Part shown: positions 22,317-28,396 of the stretch, in pieces
Numbering within the stretch: the first letter of the stretch is position 1
Layout: each line of letters starts with the position of its first letter
From: Candidatus Curtissbacteria bacterium
GTDB taxonomy: Bacteria; Patescibacteria; Microgenomatia; Curtissbacterales; GWA2-41-24
Length of the DNA stretch: 29,968 nucleotides
NCBI GenBank assembly: GCA_030647775.1
Contig: JAUSJC010000003.1
Coordinates: forward strand, 1-29,968
Direction: 5' to 3'
Position numbers and translations under genes: made by a program
Notes under the pieces: generated by a model
Database searches by the model: none
The model's input: the letters and a program-made list of their open reading frames with translations, nothing else
Told to the model about the DNA's origin: nothing

Positions 22317-23402
22317 TTACTTTAATATATATACCGCTCCCTTAGTCGACCCTTTCTTTCTAATCAGTCCTTTTTTCTGCAAATCTTTTAAATCGCGCAG
22401 TATTGTATCATCCGAAAAATCCCGCAGTACGTTTCGCCATTGGCTGTTACTAATACTTCCGTATGTTTCCATATATTCCACAAGCTTTACTTGCCTTTCG
22501 CTAAGCATAATTTGCCCCGTCCTGCCTTTTAAACGCGAATCGAGTGAAAGTTTTTGCACCTTTTGCTTTACCCGCTCCAGCTCTTCTGCCAACCCTTGGC
22601 AAAAATAGGTAAGCCACGGCGTCAATTCCCTCTCCGACAAGCTTTTGACCTTCTGATTCGAGATTGACTGCAGGGTTGCGTAATACCTTTTGGCATCCCT
22701 ATCAAAATATTCTTCCAACGAAAAGAACTTCTTAATGTCATAACCCTCCGAGAAAAGCACCAATGTCGCAAAAGCACGGCTGGCGCGGCCGTTACCGTCC
22801 ACAAACGGATGGATAAAAGCTAAAACATAATGGACAATCCCCGCCTTTAAAACCGGGTGCAGATCCAATGCCTCTCCCGAGTTGAGCCACTTTAGAAAAT
22901 CACCAACAAGTCCTCTAACTTCCCCCGCCTTTGGCGGCACAAAACTTATTTGCCCCGTTTTTGAATTTTTAACAACAACCTGACCCACTCGGTACTTTCC
23001 TGCCTTGTCCGCCGCCAAAACTTTGTCTACAGTTAACCGATGTATGGTCAGTAAATCTTTTTCTGTAAACTTTGACTCTCTGGCTCTCTGGCTCTTTGAC
23101 TCTTTGTGACTTTGACTCTTATCAATGTACTTTAAGACCTCTCGATAATTCAAAACTTCCTGAACATCACGGTCTTTGGCATCAACTTTTTCTCCCTCGA
23201 GAACCGCCGCCACTTCTCCTGTATCGAGCGGATTACCTTCGATGTGGGTTCCATGATGAACCGTACGGATTATCGCCTCTTGTCTAAATTTAGCCTCGTA
23301 AGCGGGTACTAAAGGCGCATTTTCAATAACTTCCTTAGAAGCTTCTATCTTGCCAATGTAGCGTAGGATAGCTGAGTTAATCGTAAACTTTGGACTGTAC
23401 AT
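22317..23402 (-). CDS. Fic family protein with winged-helix C-terminus
   Basis: This 361-aa protein is predicted to transfer AMP (or another nucleotide) to target proteins. The catalytic loop is IHPFVDGNGRASRAF (HPFxDGNGR, about residues 198-212). An N-terminal helix with GTHIEGN (about residues 51-57) supplies the inhibitory Glu of self-regulated Fic proteins. The C-terminal 80 residues (SERQVKLVEYMETYGSISNS ... LRDLKDLQKKGLIRKKGS) form a DNA-binding-like winged helix. A linker KSQSHKESKSQRARESK is encoded by repeat DNA (23073-23118). A diverged copy of its last codons lies at 21427-21480. Confidence 0.93.
   Translation of the reverse strand: MYSPKFTINSAILRYIGKIEASKEVIENAPLVPAYEAKFRQEAIIRTVHHGTHIEGNPLDTGEVAAVLEGEKVDAKDRDVQEVLNYREVLKYIDKSQSHKESKSQRARESKFTEKDLLTIHRLTVDKVLAADKAGKYRVGQVVVKNSKTGQISFVPPKAGEVRGLVGDFLKWLNSGEALDLHPVLKAGIVHYVLAFIHPFVDGNGRASRAFATLVLFSEGYDIKKFFSLEEYFDRDAKRYYATLQSISNQKVKSLSERELTPWLTYFCQGLAEELERVKQKVQKLSLDSRLKGRTGQIMLSERQVKLVEYMETYGSISNSQWRNVLRDFSDDTILRDLKDLQKKGLIRKKGSTKGAVYILK
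23073..23118. repeat. TGACTCTCTGGCTCT iterations in fic
   Basis: Iterated (T)TTGACTCT / CTGGCTCT units encode SQSHKESKSQRARESK, a charged linker inside the Fic protein. Similar GGCTC-rich runs occur in the EndoQ gene at about 17655-17710. Confidence 0.65.
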
Positions 23403-23445
23403 TCGGGTTAATTCGGATTAAAAATTCGGGTAGATTCGGATCTAA
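23401..23445. repeat. ATTCGGGTTAATTCGGATT tandem-like repeat before fic
   Basis: Alternating ATTCGGGT and ATTCGGAT units fill the recF-fic gap and abut the fic start codon. No promoter box is evident in it. Confidence 0.6.
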
Positions 23446-23456
23446 TTATCGCATAT

Positions 23457-24626
23457 TTACCGCAGTTCCACAACCTTTGATTTTTTGAAGATTTGCTTCG
23501 GCAAAGATTCGGCCTCCGCAGCGGTAATAATTGTCTGCTGCTTGTCTATGACACCAAGCACTGCTTCCCGGTGTTCCCAATCCAGCTCCGAAAATATATC
23601 ATCCAGCGCCAAAATCGGCCGCGCCCCACGTTTGGAATTGCAATATTCCAACTCTGCCAGCTTTAGCGCCAAGACCGCCATTCTTTGCTCTCCTCTTGAC
23701 CCAAAAAATTCCAAATTCTTATCGCGGAACAGAAAAACAAAATCGTCCCGGTGCGGTCCGGACAAAGTCACACCAGCGGCTATGTCCCGATCTCTATTTC
23801 TCGCCAGCTTTTCATCCGTCACCAAGCTTTGTTTTATCTGCCAGCTGTACCCACCGCGTTTGCCATTAACAAAATTAATAAACTCAAAAAACTGTTGCCT
23901 CGCCTCCGTCAAATATTTACCATGCTCGAGTAGCCGCTCATCCCAAAAATCCAATTCCGATTTTTTTGACTTACCGTCTAAAATTCTCTGCAAAACTTTA
24001 TTCCTGCGCACCACAATTTTGTTGTAATTGGAAATCGCCCGCCAATAATCGCGGTTGATTGACGCCAAAAGAGTGTCCAGATGATGACGCCTGTCTGAAG
24101 GCGAACCGGAAACAAGTTCAAGGTCCGATGGCTCAAAAACAACAATGGCAAAATGCTCCGTAAAATCTACCAATCGCTTTTTAATTCCGTCGATGTAATA
24201 GGTTTTCCTGACATACGGCTTATATATTGTTCGACCTTGTGGAGAACTTCCTCTATTACTTTTCGACTCACTTCGCTCGCTCGAAGAATATTGAGGATCA
24301 TCTATTTGCAGATTTATTGTCAAAGTTTTCCCTTGCCCCGCGGAGCCTTGCCTGCCCGTCGAAGCGTCAGCGTAGTCGGGGCGAAATGGGGTCTCATCCC
24401 CGTCAATTTGCCCCTCAACTTTGGCATCTGCCTGCCCGAACCTCACAAAGTCCAAGTCCGTATCTACTTTATGAATTCTGGTAGCCGCCAAAAGCCCGAC
24501 CGCCTCCAAAATATTGCTTTTCCCTACCCCGTTTGGTCCGAGGATCACGGTAAGCTTTGGGTCAAAAACAACTTTCTTGGACGAAAAGTTTCTAAAATTC
24601 GTAAGCGATAAATTTTGAATGTTCAC
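23457..24626 (-). CDS. recF: DNA replication and repair protein RecF, with two repeat inserts
   Basis: This 389-aa SMC-like ATPase loads RecA at gaps with RecO/RecR. Walker A is LGPNGVGKSN (about residues 29-38) and the signature region is TLSGPHRDDF. FGSRGEQRMAVLALKLAE and Walker B PILALDDIFSELD follow; the start LTNFRNF is typical. Two inserts lie in the variable lobe I: 24334-24392 (read as PFRPDYADASTGRQGSAGQG) and 24236-24296 (YSSSERSESKSNRGSSPQG), both in frame. The start is GTG at 24626. It follows mutM, forming a repair pair; recF is not beside dnaA/dnaN in this window. Confidence 0.94.
   Translation of the reverse strand: MNIQNLSLTNFRNFSSKKVVFDPKLTVILGPNGVGKSNILEAVGLLAATRIHKVDTDLDFVRFGQADAKVEGQIDGDETPFRPDYADASTGRQGSAGQGKTLTINLQIDDPQYSSSERSESKSNRGSSPQGRTIYKPYVRKTYYIDGIKKRLVDFTEHFAIVVFEPSDLELVSGSPSDRRHHLDTLLASINRDYWRAISNYNKIVVRRNKVLQRILDGKSKKSELDFWDERLLEHGKYLTEARQQFFEFINFVNGKRGGYSWQIKQSLVTDEKLARNRDRDIAAGVTLSGPHRDDFVFLFRDKNLEFFGSRGEQRMAVLALKLAELEYCNSKRGARPILALDDIFSELDWEHREAVLGVIDKQQTIITAAEAESLPKQIFKKSKVVELR
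24236..24296. repeat. Repeat insert in recF (1)
   Basis: CTTGTGGAGAACTTCC, TTTTCGACTCACTTCGCTCG and CTCGAAGAATATTGAGG units encode a Ser/Arg-rich stretch absent from the conserved RecF frame. Confidence 0.6.
24334..24392. repeat. Repeat insert in recF (2)
   Basis: GCCCCGCGG and CTGCCCGTCGAAGC...CGTAGTCGGGGCG palindromic units are read as FRPDYADASTGRQGSAGQG between QIDGDE and KTLTINLQI. Confidence 0.65.
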
Positions 24627-24649
24627 TACTTTAGTTTCTGGCAGTTGGG

Positions 24650-24697
24650 CCTGCCCGCCAATCGCCTACGGCTCAAGCCGTTGGCAGGCGGGGCAAA
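24650..24697. repeat. GC hairpin at the 3' end of mutM
   Basis: CTGCCCGCCAATCG, CCTACGGC and AAGCCGTTGGCAGGCGGGGC form a stepped hairpin. It supplies the last codons and stop (QRLEP*) of MutM and lies in the mutM-recF gap. Confidence 0.7.
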
Positions 24698-25532
24698 AAT
24701 GAGCTGAGCGACCATCCATCTTTTTACGAACTATCAATGCACCACATCTCTCACATGGTCGGCCGGTCATATGGTATGCCTTGGCGAAAGAGAGGAATAG
24801 GCCTTTTCCCCCACCGCTTCCCACAAACGAATTGGCACTCGACCCGCCTTTTGAAATTGCCAATTTCATGGCATCGTTTATCCCTTTATGTAAAGCTTTG
24901 ATCTCCACTTCTGACAAAGAGGCGACAGATCTTGCCGGATGGATTTTTGCGCGCCACAGCGCTTCGTCACTATAAATATTGCCAATCCCGGAAACAAAAG
25001 CCTGATCCATCAAAAGCTTTTTTATCCTAGAATTTGGCTTCTTCTTGAGTCTCTGCGCAAAATCTTTATAGCTGATTTCCAAAGCATCCGGCCCTAATTT
25101 TCCTATTGCACTATCCACTGACCCCTGATCACTATGCACTATTTTTACCCATCCAAACTTCCTAAGGTCATTAAAATAAAGATGCCCGCCGCCCGTAAAT
25201 TCAAAAGTCGCCCGCGTAGTTTTATTGGGAACCGGTGAATTGAGTGGCGGAATCGGATGCCCTCCGGCAATTCTGGTTTTTTCATCTTGGTAAATTAACT
25301 GTCCGGTGAGTTTTAAATGAATTAAGATCGTAAACGCTCTGTCCGTTTCTATCTTCACAACCTTTCCAATCCTCTCAACCTTCTTAACCTTCGCGCCTTT
25401 TAAATCCTTCATCGAAAACCCGTTCCAATAAAACTTCTTTGGCCAATCATACTCAACACCGGCAAACGTCAGCCCTTTGAGTTTTTTATCGAGCCCTTTA
25501 ACGATCACCGTCACCTCGGGTAACTCAGGCAT
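24666..25532 (-). CDS. mutM: Formamidopyrimidine-DNA glycosylase (Fpg)
   Basis: This 288-aa glycosylase/AP lyase removes oxidised purines. After Met removal, PELPEV gives the catalytic Pro and Glu. LIHLKLTGQL, FNDLRKFGWV and the helix-two-turn-helix ALEISYKDF...KKLLMDQAFVSGIGNIYSDEALW follow. The zinc finger is CERCGALIVRKKMDGR then FCPACQ. The ATG at 25532 is fixed by MPELPEV. A CACTA-type repeat (25094-25143) is read as HSDQGSVDSAI between KIV and GKLGPDALE, and the last codons lie in a GC hairpin. Eight start codons of a second mutM lie upstream at 25686-25663. Confidence 0.95.
   Translation of the reverse strand: MPELPEVTVIVKGLDKKLKGLTFAGVEYDWPKKFYWNGFSMKDLKGAKVKKVERIGKVVKIETDRAFTILIHLKLTGQLIYQDEKTRIAGGHPIPPLNSPVPNKTTRATFEFTGGGHLYFNDLRKFGWVKIVHSDQGSVDSAIGKLGPDALEISYKDFAQRLKKKPNSRIKKLLMDQAFVSGIGNIYSDEALWRAKIHPARSVASLSEVEIKALHKGINDAMKLAISKGGSSANSFVGSGGGKGLFLSFAKAYHMTGRPCERCGALIVRKKMDGRSAHFCPACQRLEP
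25094..25143. repeat. CACTATCCACTGACC low-complexity insert in mutM
   Basis: CACTATCCACTGACCCCTGA and TCACTATGCACTATT repeat the CACTA pattern also present in the rRNA leader at 573-600 (CACTATCCACTATGCACTAA). Here it is coding. Confidence 0.7.
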
Positions 25533-25560
25533 AGTACCCCCCATTAACAATTACTGCTTG

Positions 25561-25626
25561 CCCCGTACAAATGCCCCTCCGACGCGAGGACGTAGACCTC
25601 GGGAGGAGGTAAGTTATGTGTGGGGC
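25561..25626. repeat. CCCCGTACAAA...GGGGC element, copy 2 (uninterrupted)
   Basis: The 66-nt element consists of nested arms CCCC/GGGG, CCTCC/GGAGG and GAGG-acgtaga-CCTC. It is identical in most positions to the coding copy at 13997-14095 once that copy's 33-nt insert is removed. Here it lies between the mutM start remnant and mutM. Confidence 0.88.
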
Positions 25627-25627
25627 T

Positions 25628-25664
25628 TGCCCCTCGAAGTTCTGCTTTGCAGAACGGAGTGGGG
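25628..25664. repeat. CCCCTCGAAG / CGGAGTGGGG scaffold with 15-nt hairpin
   Basis: It encloses TTCTGC-ttt-GCAGAA (25640-25654), the same arms as the hairpin in the 3213-3251 element and in 16S helix 6 (409-423). Confidence 0.75.
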
Positions 25665-25686
25665 TAACTTCAGGAAGTTCCGGCAT
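25663..25686 (-). pseudogene. 5' remnant of a second mutM (eight codons)
   Basis: ATG at 25686 starts MPELPEVT, the invariant MutM N-terminus, then runs straight into repeat elements; the frame stays open about 53 codons and ends in a TGA that overlaps the true mutM start. All seven codons after Met differ from the intact gene by synonymous changes (CCG/CCT, GAA/GAG, CTT/TTA and so on). It follows the ABC permease stop by one base (TAATATG), the position a native downstream gene would have. Confidence 0.85.
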
Positions 25687-25687
25687 A

Positions 25688-26461
25688 TTAAAGTTTCACC
25701 AAACTACCCTTTCGCTTTGCCTGATTAAACATATAAACAAAAAATCCGATTGCCAACAAAAGATAAACTAAATTCAGTAAAAAGGCCACCATAAACTCAT
25801 TTGCGGCAAAATTATTCGTCGTCATTGTATATCTCATCCCTTCAAAAACATGCGAAAGCGGCAGAAAATAGACTATTTTTTGAAACGTAGTGGGCAAAAC
25901 AGAAACCGGATAAAAAACCGCAGCGAAGGGCTGGATTGCAAACGGTATTACCCACGTCAGGGGACCTACAGAATGCCCCCATCTAACTATCACTGAAATA
26001 TTAAAAATGCCCAAGGCTACCGCAAAAAGAATTATATTTATCCAGAATGCTACCAGCGGCAACCCCAAATCGAAAATACGAAAACCGTAAAAAACAGCGG
26101 CAATTGCGGCCATTCCCAAAAACGAAACCAGTACTTTGGAAAGTGCAACCACAACCAAACCACCGATATATTCCCGTATCCTAATGGGCGAAGCCAAAAC
26201 GTTGACGATGTTTCTCTCCCAAACATCCCACATAAAATCTATTCCTACACTCGTCCCAACCCTCTCAAAAATCACCCATAAAATTAACCCTCCCATAAAA
26301 AACGACGCCAGCGAGAAAGACTGCACCTGCATATACTTGGCCAAAAATCCCCATAAGACTAGGGCCACTATTGGGAAGATAAACAAGTCAGCGAACCGTT
26401 CTAAGCTGTGCAATGTCAAAAAATAATGCCTCAACATAAGAGCTAAGATTCTATCCTTCAT
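25688..26461 (-). CDS. ABC-2 type transporter permease
   Basis: This 257-aa protein has about six hydrophobic segments: an N-terminal LFIFPIVALVLWGFLA, then ASFFMGGLILWVIFE, VVALSKVLVSFLGMAAIAAVF, WINIILFAVALGIFNISVIV, PFAIQPFAAVFYPVSVLP and a C-terminal VAFLLNLVYLLLAIGFFVYM. The LPTTFQKIVYFLPLSHVFEG stretch is typical of ABC-2 exporters of polysaccharide or drugs. The ATG at 26461 has an excellent ribosome site (GGGGAGG) inside the end of the ATPase gene (11-nt overlap), so the two are coupled. Substrate unknown. Confidence 0.9.
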   Translation of the reverse strand: MKDRILALMLRHYFLTLHSLERFADLFIFPIVALVLWGFLAKYMQVQSFSLASFFMGGLILWVIFERVGTSVGIDFMWDVWERNIVNVLASPIRIREYIGGLVVVALSKVLVSFLGMAAIAAVFYGFRIFDLGLPLVAFWINIILFAVALGIFNISVIVRWGHSVGPLTWVIPFAIQPFAAVFYPVSVLPTTFQKIVYFLPLSHVFEGMRYTMTTNNFAANEFMVAFLLNLVYLLLAIGFFVYMFNQAKRKGSLVKL

Positions 26462-27230
26462 TTTCCTCCCCTGAAACAGATTTTCTGCTAAGTTGAATAA
26501 ATACTTCTCTCAAATTCGGCTCTTTTGCTTCTAGCTCTAACTCTTGCCTCGTTAGGTCCAGCGGGCTCCCTTGGGCCATTACCTTGCCATGGTTTACAAA
26601 AACCACGTTGCCCGCGACTTGCTCTATTTCCCACATGTTATGCGAAGTGTACAAAATACTAATTCCGTCATCTTTTTGTATTTTCTTAATTAGTTTGATT
26701 CCGCGATCGACAACATCCGGATCCATCGAAGCCATCGGTTCGTCTAAAAGAAGAAGCCTTGGCCTGTTTAAAAGCGCTTTGCAAAGATTTGCCCTCGTCC
26801 TCTGCCCGAATGAAAGATCCCTAATAAATTTCTTCCTCAAATCGCCTAGTTCCAGAAGATCCAAAACTTCTTCGATTCTCTTTTTTACATCTTTTACGCC
26901 ATATAGCTTGGCATAGACAAGTAAACACTCCTCTATTTTTAAATTCCAGGGAAGTGTGTATTCAGCAGAACAATAGTTAACATCCGCCATAATTTGTGTT
27001 CTATTTGCTGACGACAAGTTTTTGTCGAAAATCTTAATTTCCCCACCGTCTTTTTCCACAACACCCAATATGCAATTGATAGTCGTGGATTTCCCCGCTC
27101 CATTGGGTCCCAAGAATCCCAAAATTTCACCCTCTTTTATCTCAAAAGAAATCCCATCAACGGCGGTGAAGTCGCCAAACTTTTTGACCAGGTTTTTTAC
27201 CTCTAAAATCGGCTTTGCAGAATTTTTCAT
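26451..27230 (-). CDS. ABC transporter ATP-binding protein
   Basis: The 259-aa nucleotide-binding domain pairs with the permease downstream. Walker A is GPNGAGKSTT (about residues 41-50). The Q-loop region AEYTLPWNLKIEE has no obvious Gln, and the signature is LSFGQRTR rather than LSGGQ. Walker B is LLLLDEPMASMD and the switch His lies in YTSHNMWE. The C-terminal segment (LDLTRQELELEAKEPNLREVFIQL) is that of ABC-2 exporters. The ATG at 27230 lies 10 nt from TAGAAT. A copy of its promoter and first codons exists 499 bp upstream, on the far side of the DUF4258/DUF2283 genes. Confidence 0.93.
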   Translation of the reverse strand: MKNSAKPILEVKNLVKKFGDFTAVDGISFEIKEGEILGFLGPNGAGKSTTINCILGVVEKDGGEIKIFDKNLSSANRTQIMADVNYCSAEYTLPWNLKIEECLLVYAKLYGVKDVKKRIEEVLDLLELGDLRKKFIRDLSFGQRTRANLCKALLNRPRLLLLDEPMASMDPDVVDRGIKLIKKIQKDDGISILYTSHNMWEIEQVAGNVVFVNHGKVMAQGSPLDLTRQELELEAKEPNLREVFIQLSRKSVSGEENEG

Positions 27231-27253
27231 CTTGAGCCCAATTCTAGCTCAAA
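27217..27253 (-). repeat. 37-bp direct repeat, native copy (ABC ATPase promoter and start)
   Basis: TTTGAGCTAGAAT on the minus strand, 10 nt, then ATGAAAAATTCTGC. It contains the -10-like TAGAAT (27246-27241) and the first five codons of the ATPase gene. It aligns without gaps to 27716-27752 at 31 of 37 positions. Confidence 0.85.
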
Positions 27254-27264
27254 TGCGTGGATAT

Positions 27265-27480
27265 TTAAATCTGATATGAAGGTTTTTGGGAAAATTCGAT
27301 CTTTTCAGGTTTGATATTCCCGAATTGTTTCTTTGCATCTAAAATTTCCAAACCCAAAACTTCTCCTTTTTTAGTAACATCAACCAATATTTCATCCGTT
27401 ACCTTTTTAGTACGATCATATTTTCCGCTCCTGAAGCGAATATACATTGCATCAACTTTTGGGTCGTAACTAATTTTCAT
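27265..27480 (-). CDS. DUF2283 family protein (probable antitoxin-like partner)
   Basis: The 71-aa protein matches DUF2283: KISYDPKVDAMYIRFR at the start, DEILVDVTKKGEVLGLEILDA in the middle. Members are commonly encoded beside DUF4258 genes, as here with an 11-nt overlap, and the pair is thought to be a toxin-antitoxin-like module; which partner does what is not known to me. The C-terminus (FSQKPSYQI) is short and basic. Coupled translation is likely because the ATG lies inside the upstream gene. Confidence 0.85.
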   Translation of the reverse strand: MKISYDPKVDAMYIRFRSGKYDRTKKVTDEILVDVTKKGEVLGLEILDAKKQFGNIKPEKIEFSQKPSYQI

Positions 27481-27703
27481 CTTCTTCCTCCAAATAATAA
27501 GGTGTAATAACTATAATTGTGGAACCTTCAGTTATTGTCACTACTTCAAGCATTTTACTACCAAACCGCCTTCGCCGCAACGTACGATTCTTAAAACTCT
27601 TACTCTTGACTTCGGGATTTTTGACGGTTTGAATAACGTCTCTTTTAGAAATCTTTCTTGCTTTCAACTGTCTGGTTGCATGATCGGAAAACTTAATGCT
27701 CAT
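27470..27703 (-). CDS. DUF4258 family protein (probable toxin-like partner)
   Basis: The 77-aa basic protein has the DUF4258 pattern: IKFSDHATRQLKARKISKRDV at the start with the conserved His and Arg, VKNPEV, then RRRRFGSKMLEVVTITEGSTIIVITPYYL, a beta-hairpin end resembling small RelE/BrnT-like toxins. The acidic tail EEEDEN overlaps the DUF2283 start. The ATG at 27703 overlaps the TGA of a 10-codon ORF that begins in the duplicated ABC-gene start (27732-27700). Toxicity is inference from the family pairing. Confidence 0.83.
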   Translation of the reverse strand: MSIKFSDHATRQLKARKISKRDVIQTVKNPEVKSKSFKNRTLRRRRFGSKMLEVVTITEGSTIIVITPYYLEEEDEN

Positions 27704-27732
27704 TTAAAATAGCCGGCAGAATTTTTGCTCAT
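27700..27732 (-). CDS. Possible 10-aa leaderless leader peptide of the DUF4258 gene
   Basis: ATG at 27732 lies 7 nt after TAGAAT (27745-27740), the spacing for a leaderless start, and encodes MSKNSAGYFK. Its TGA overlaps the DUF4258 ATG (ATGA). It resembles the ATPase N-terminus MKNSAKP, from which it was probably duplicated. It may serve to bring ribosomes to a gene with no Shine-Dalgarno site. Confidence 0.4.
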   Translation of the reverse strand: MSKNSAGYFK

Positions 27733-27752
27733 AAGCCACATTCTAGCTCAAA
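27716..27752 (-). repeat. 37-bp direct repeat, second copy (ABC promoter/start duplicate)
   Basis: The same TTTGAGCTAGAAT box, then 7 nt and an ATG (27732) that opens MSKNSAGYFK and a TGA overlapping the DUF4258 ATG. With 27217-27253 it brackets the DUF4258/DUF2283 pair exactly, so the pair looks inserted with duplication of the target. Confidence 0.85.
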
Positions 27753-27763
27753 CAAATGAGGAT

Positions 27764-28396
27764 TTATAGCTTCTCGGCAAAAATTAAAAGCCAAGCAGTT
27801 GAATTCTTTGTCCTTGAAAATTTCTTCACTTTTAAAACTTCAAACTTGGCATTTTCTAAATACCTTTTAATTTCATCCTCTTTGAAATATGCAAAAAATC
27901 TCTTAACCTTATTACCGTGCCGCATGTCTTCCTTTTCCTCTTCGCCCTCTCCCTCTTTTAAAGCTAAATAGAAAATTCCTCCTGGTTCCAAAACTCTATG
28001 TACATCTTTCAAAACCTTTGCAATTCTAGTTTTTGGTATGTGTAAAAGTGAAGCCCTGGCATATACCCCGCCAAAGAATTCGTCCTTATACGGCAAACTA
28101 TTCATATCCCCAACAACAAATTTTCCCTTTGGCACTCTTCTTTTAGCCTCATTTATCATTTTTGGCGATAGATCTAAACCGTAAACTTCTAACCCTTCAT
28201 CGAAAAGATGTTTTGCATGTACCCCGCTTCCGCAACCCAAATCCAAAACTTTACTTTCACCTGCATCTTTAACTATTTTTGAAAATTCCTCGATATCGTC
28301 AAGTCCCCAATCCCAAAGCGTCGTATCTTTCCCCCAATAAACAGCCAAATCATCATAAACATCTCTCAGTTGATTCCGAATCTTAACGTAGTTCAC
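27764..28396 (-). CDS. Class I SAM-dependent methyltransferase
   Basis: The 210-aa protein has the Rossmann methyltransferase motifs: VLDLGCGSGVHAKHL (motif I, about residues 50-64), VYGLDLSPKMINEAKRR (post I), KFVVGDMNSLPYKDEFFGGV (II) and VHRVLEPGGIFYLALK (III). The segment GEGEEEKEDMRHGNKVKRFF is acidic then basic. The start is GTG at 28396, overlapping the glycosyltransferase stop (GTGA). Substrate unknown; a small-molecule or glycan methylation linked to the neighbouring glycosyltransferase is possible. Confidence 0.9.
   Translation of the reverse strand: MNYVKIRNQLRDVYDDLAVYWGKDTTLWDWGLDDIEEFSKIVKDAGESKVLDLGCGSGVHAKHLFDEGLEVYGLDLSPKMINEAKRRVPKGKFVVGDMNSLPYKDEFFGGVYARASLLHIPKTRIAKVLKDVHRVLEPGGIFYLALKEGEGEEEKEDMRHGNKVKRFFAYFKEDEIKRYLENAKFEVLKVKKFSRTKNSTAWLLIFAEKL

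Noticed and set aside
25525..25686. The 53-codon frame before mutM as a real gene
   Set aside because: Only its first eight codons are protein-like (MPELPEVT); the rest is palindromic repeat DNA, so it is listed as a remnant.
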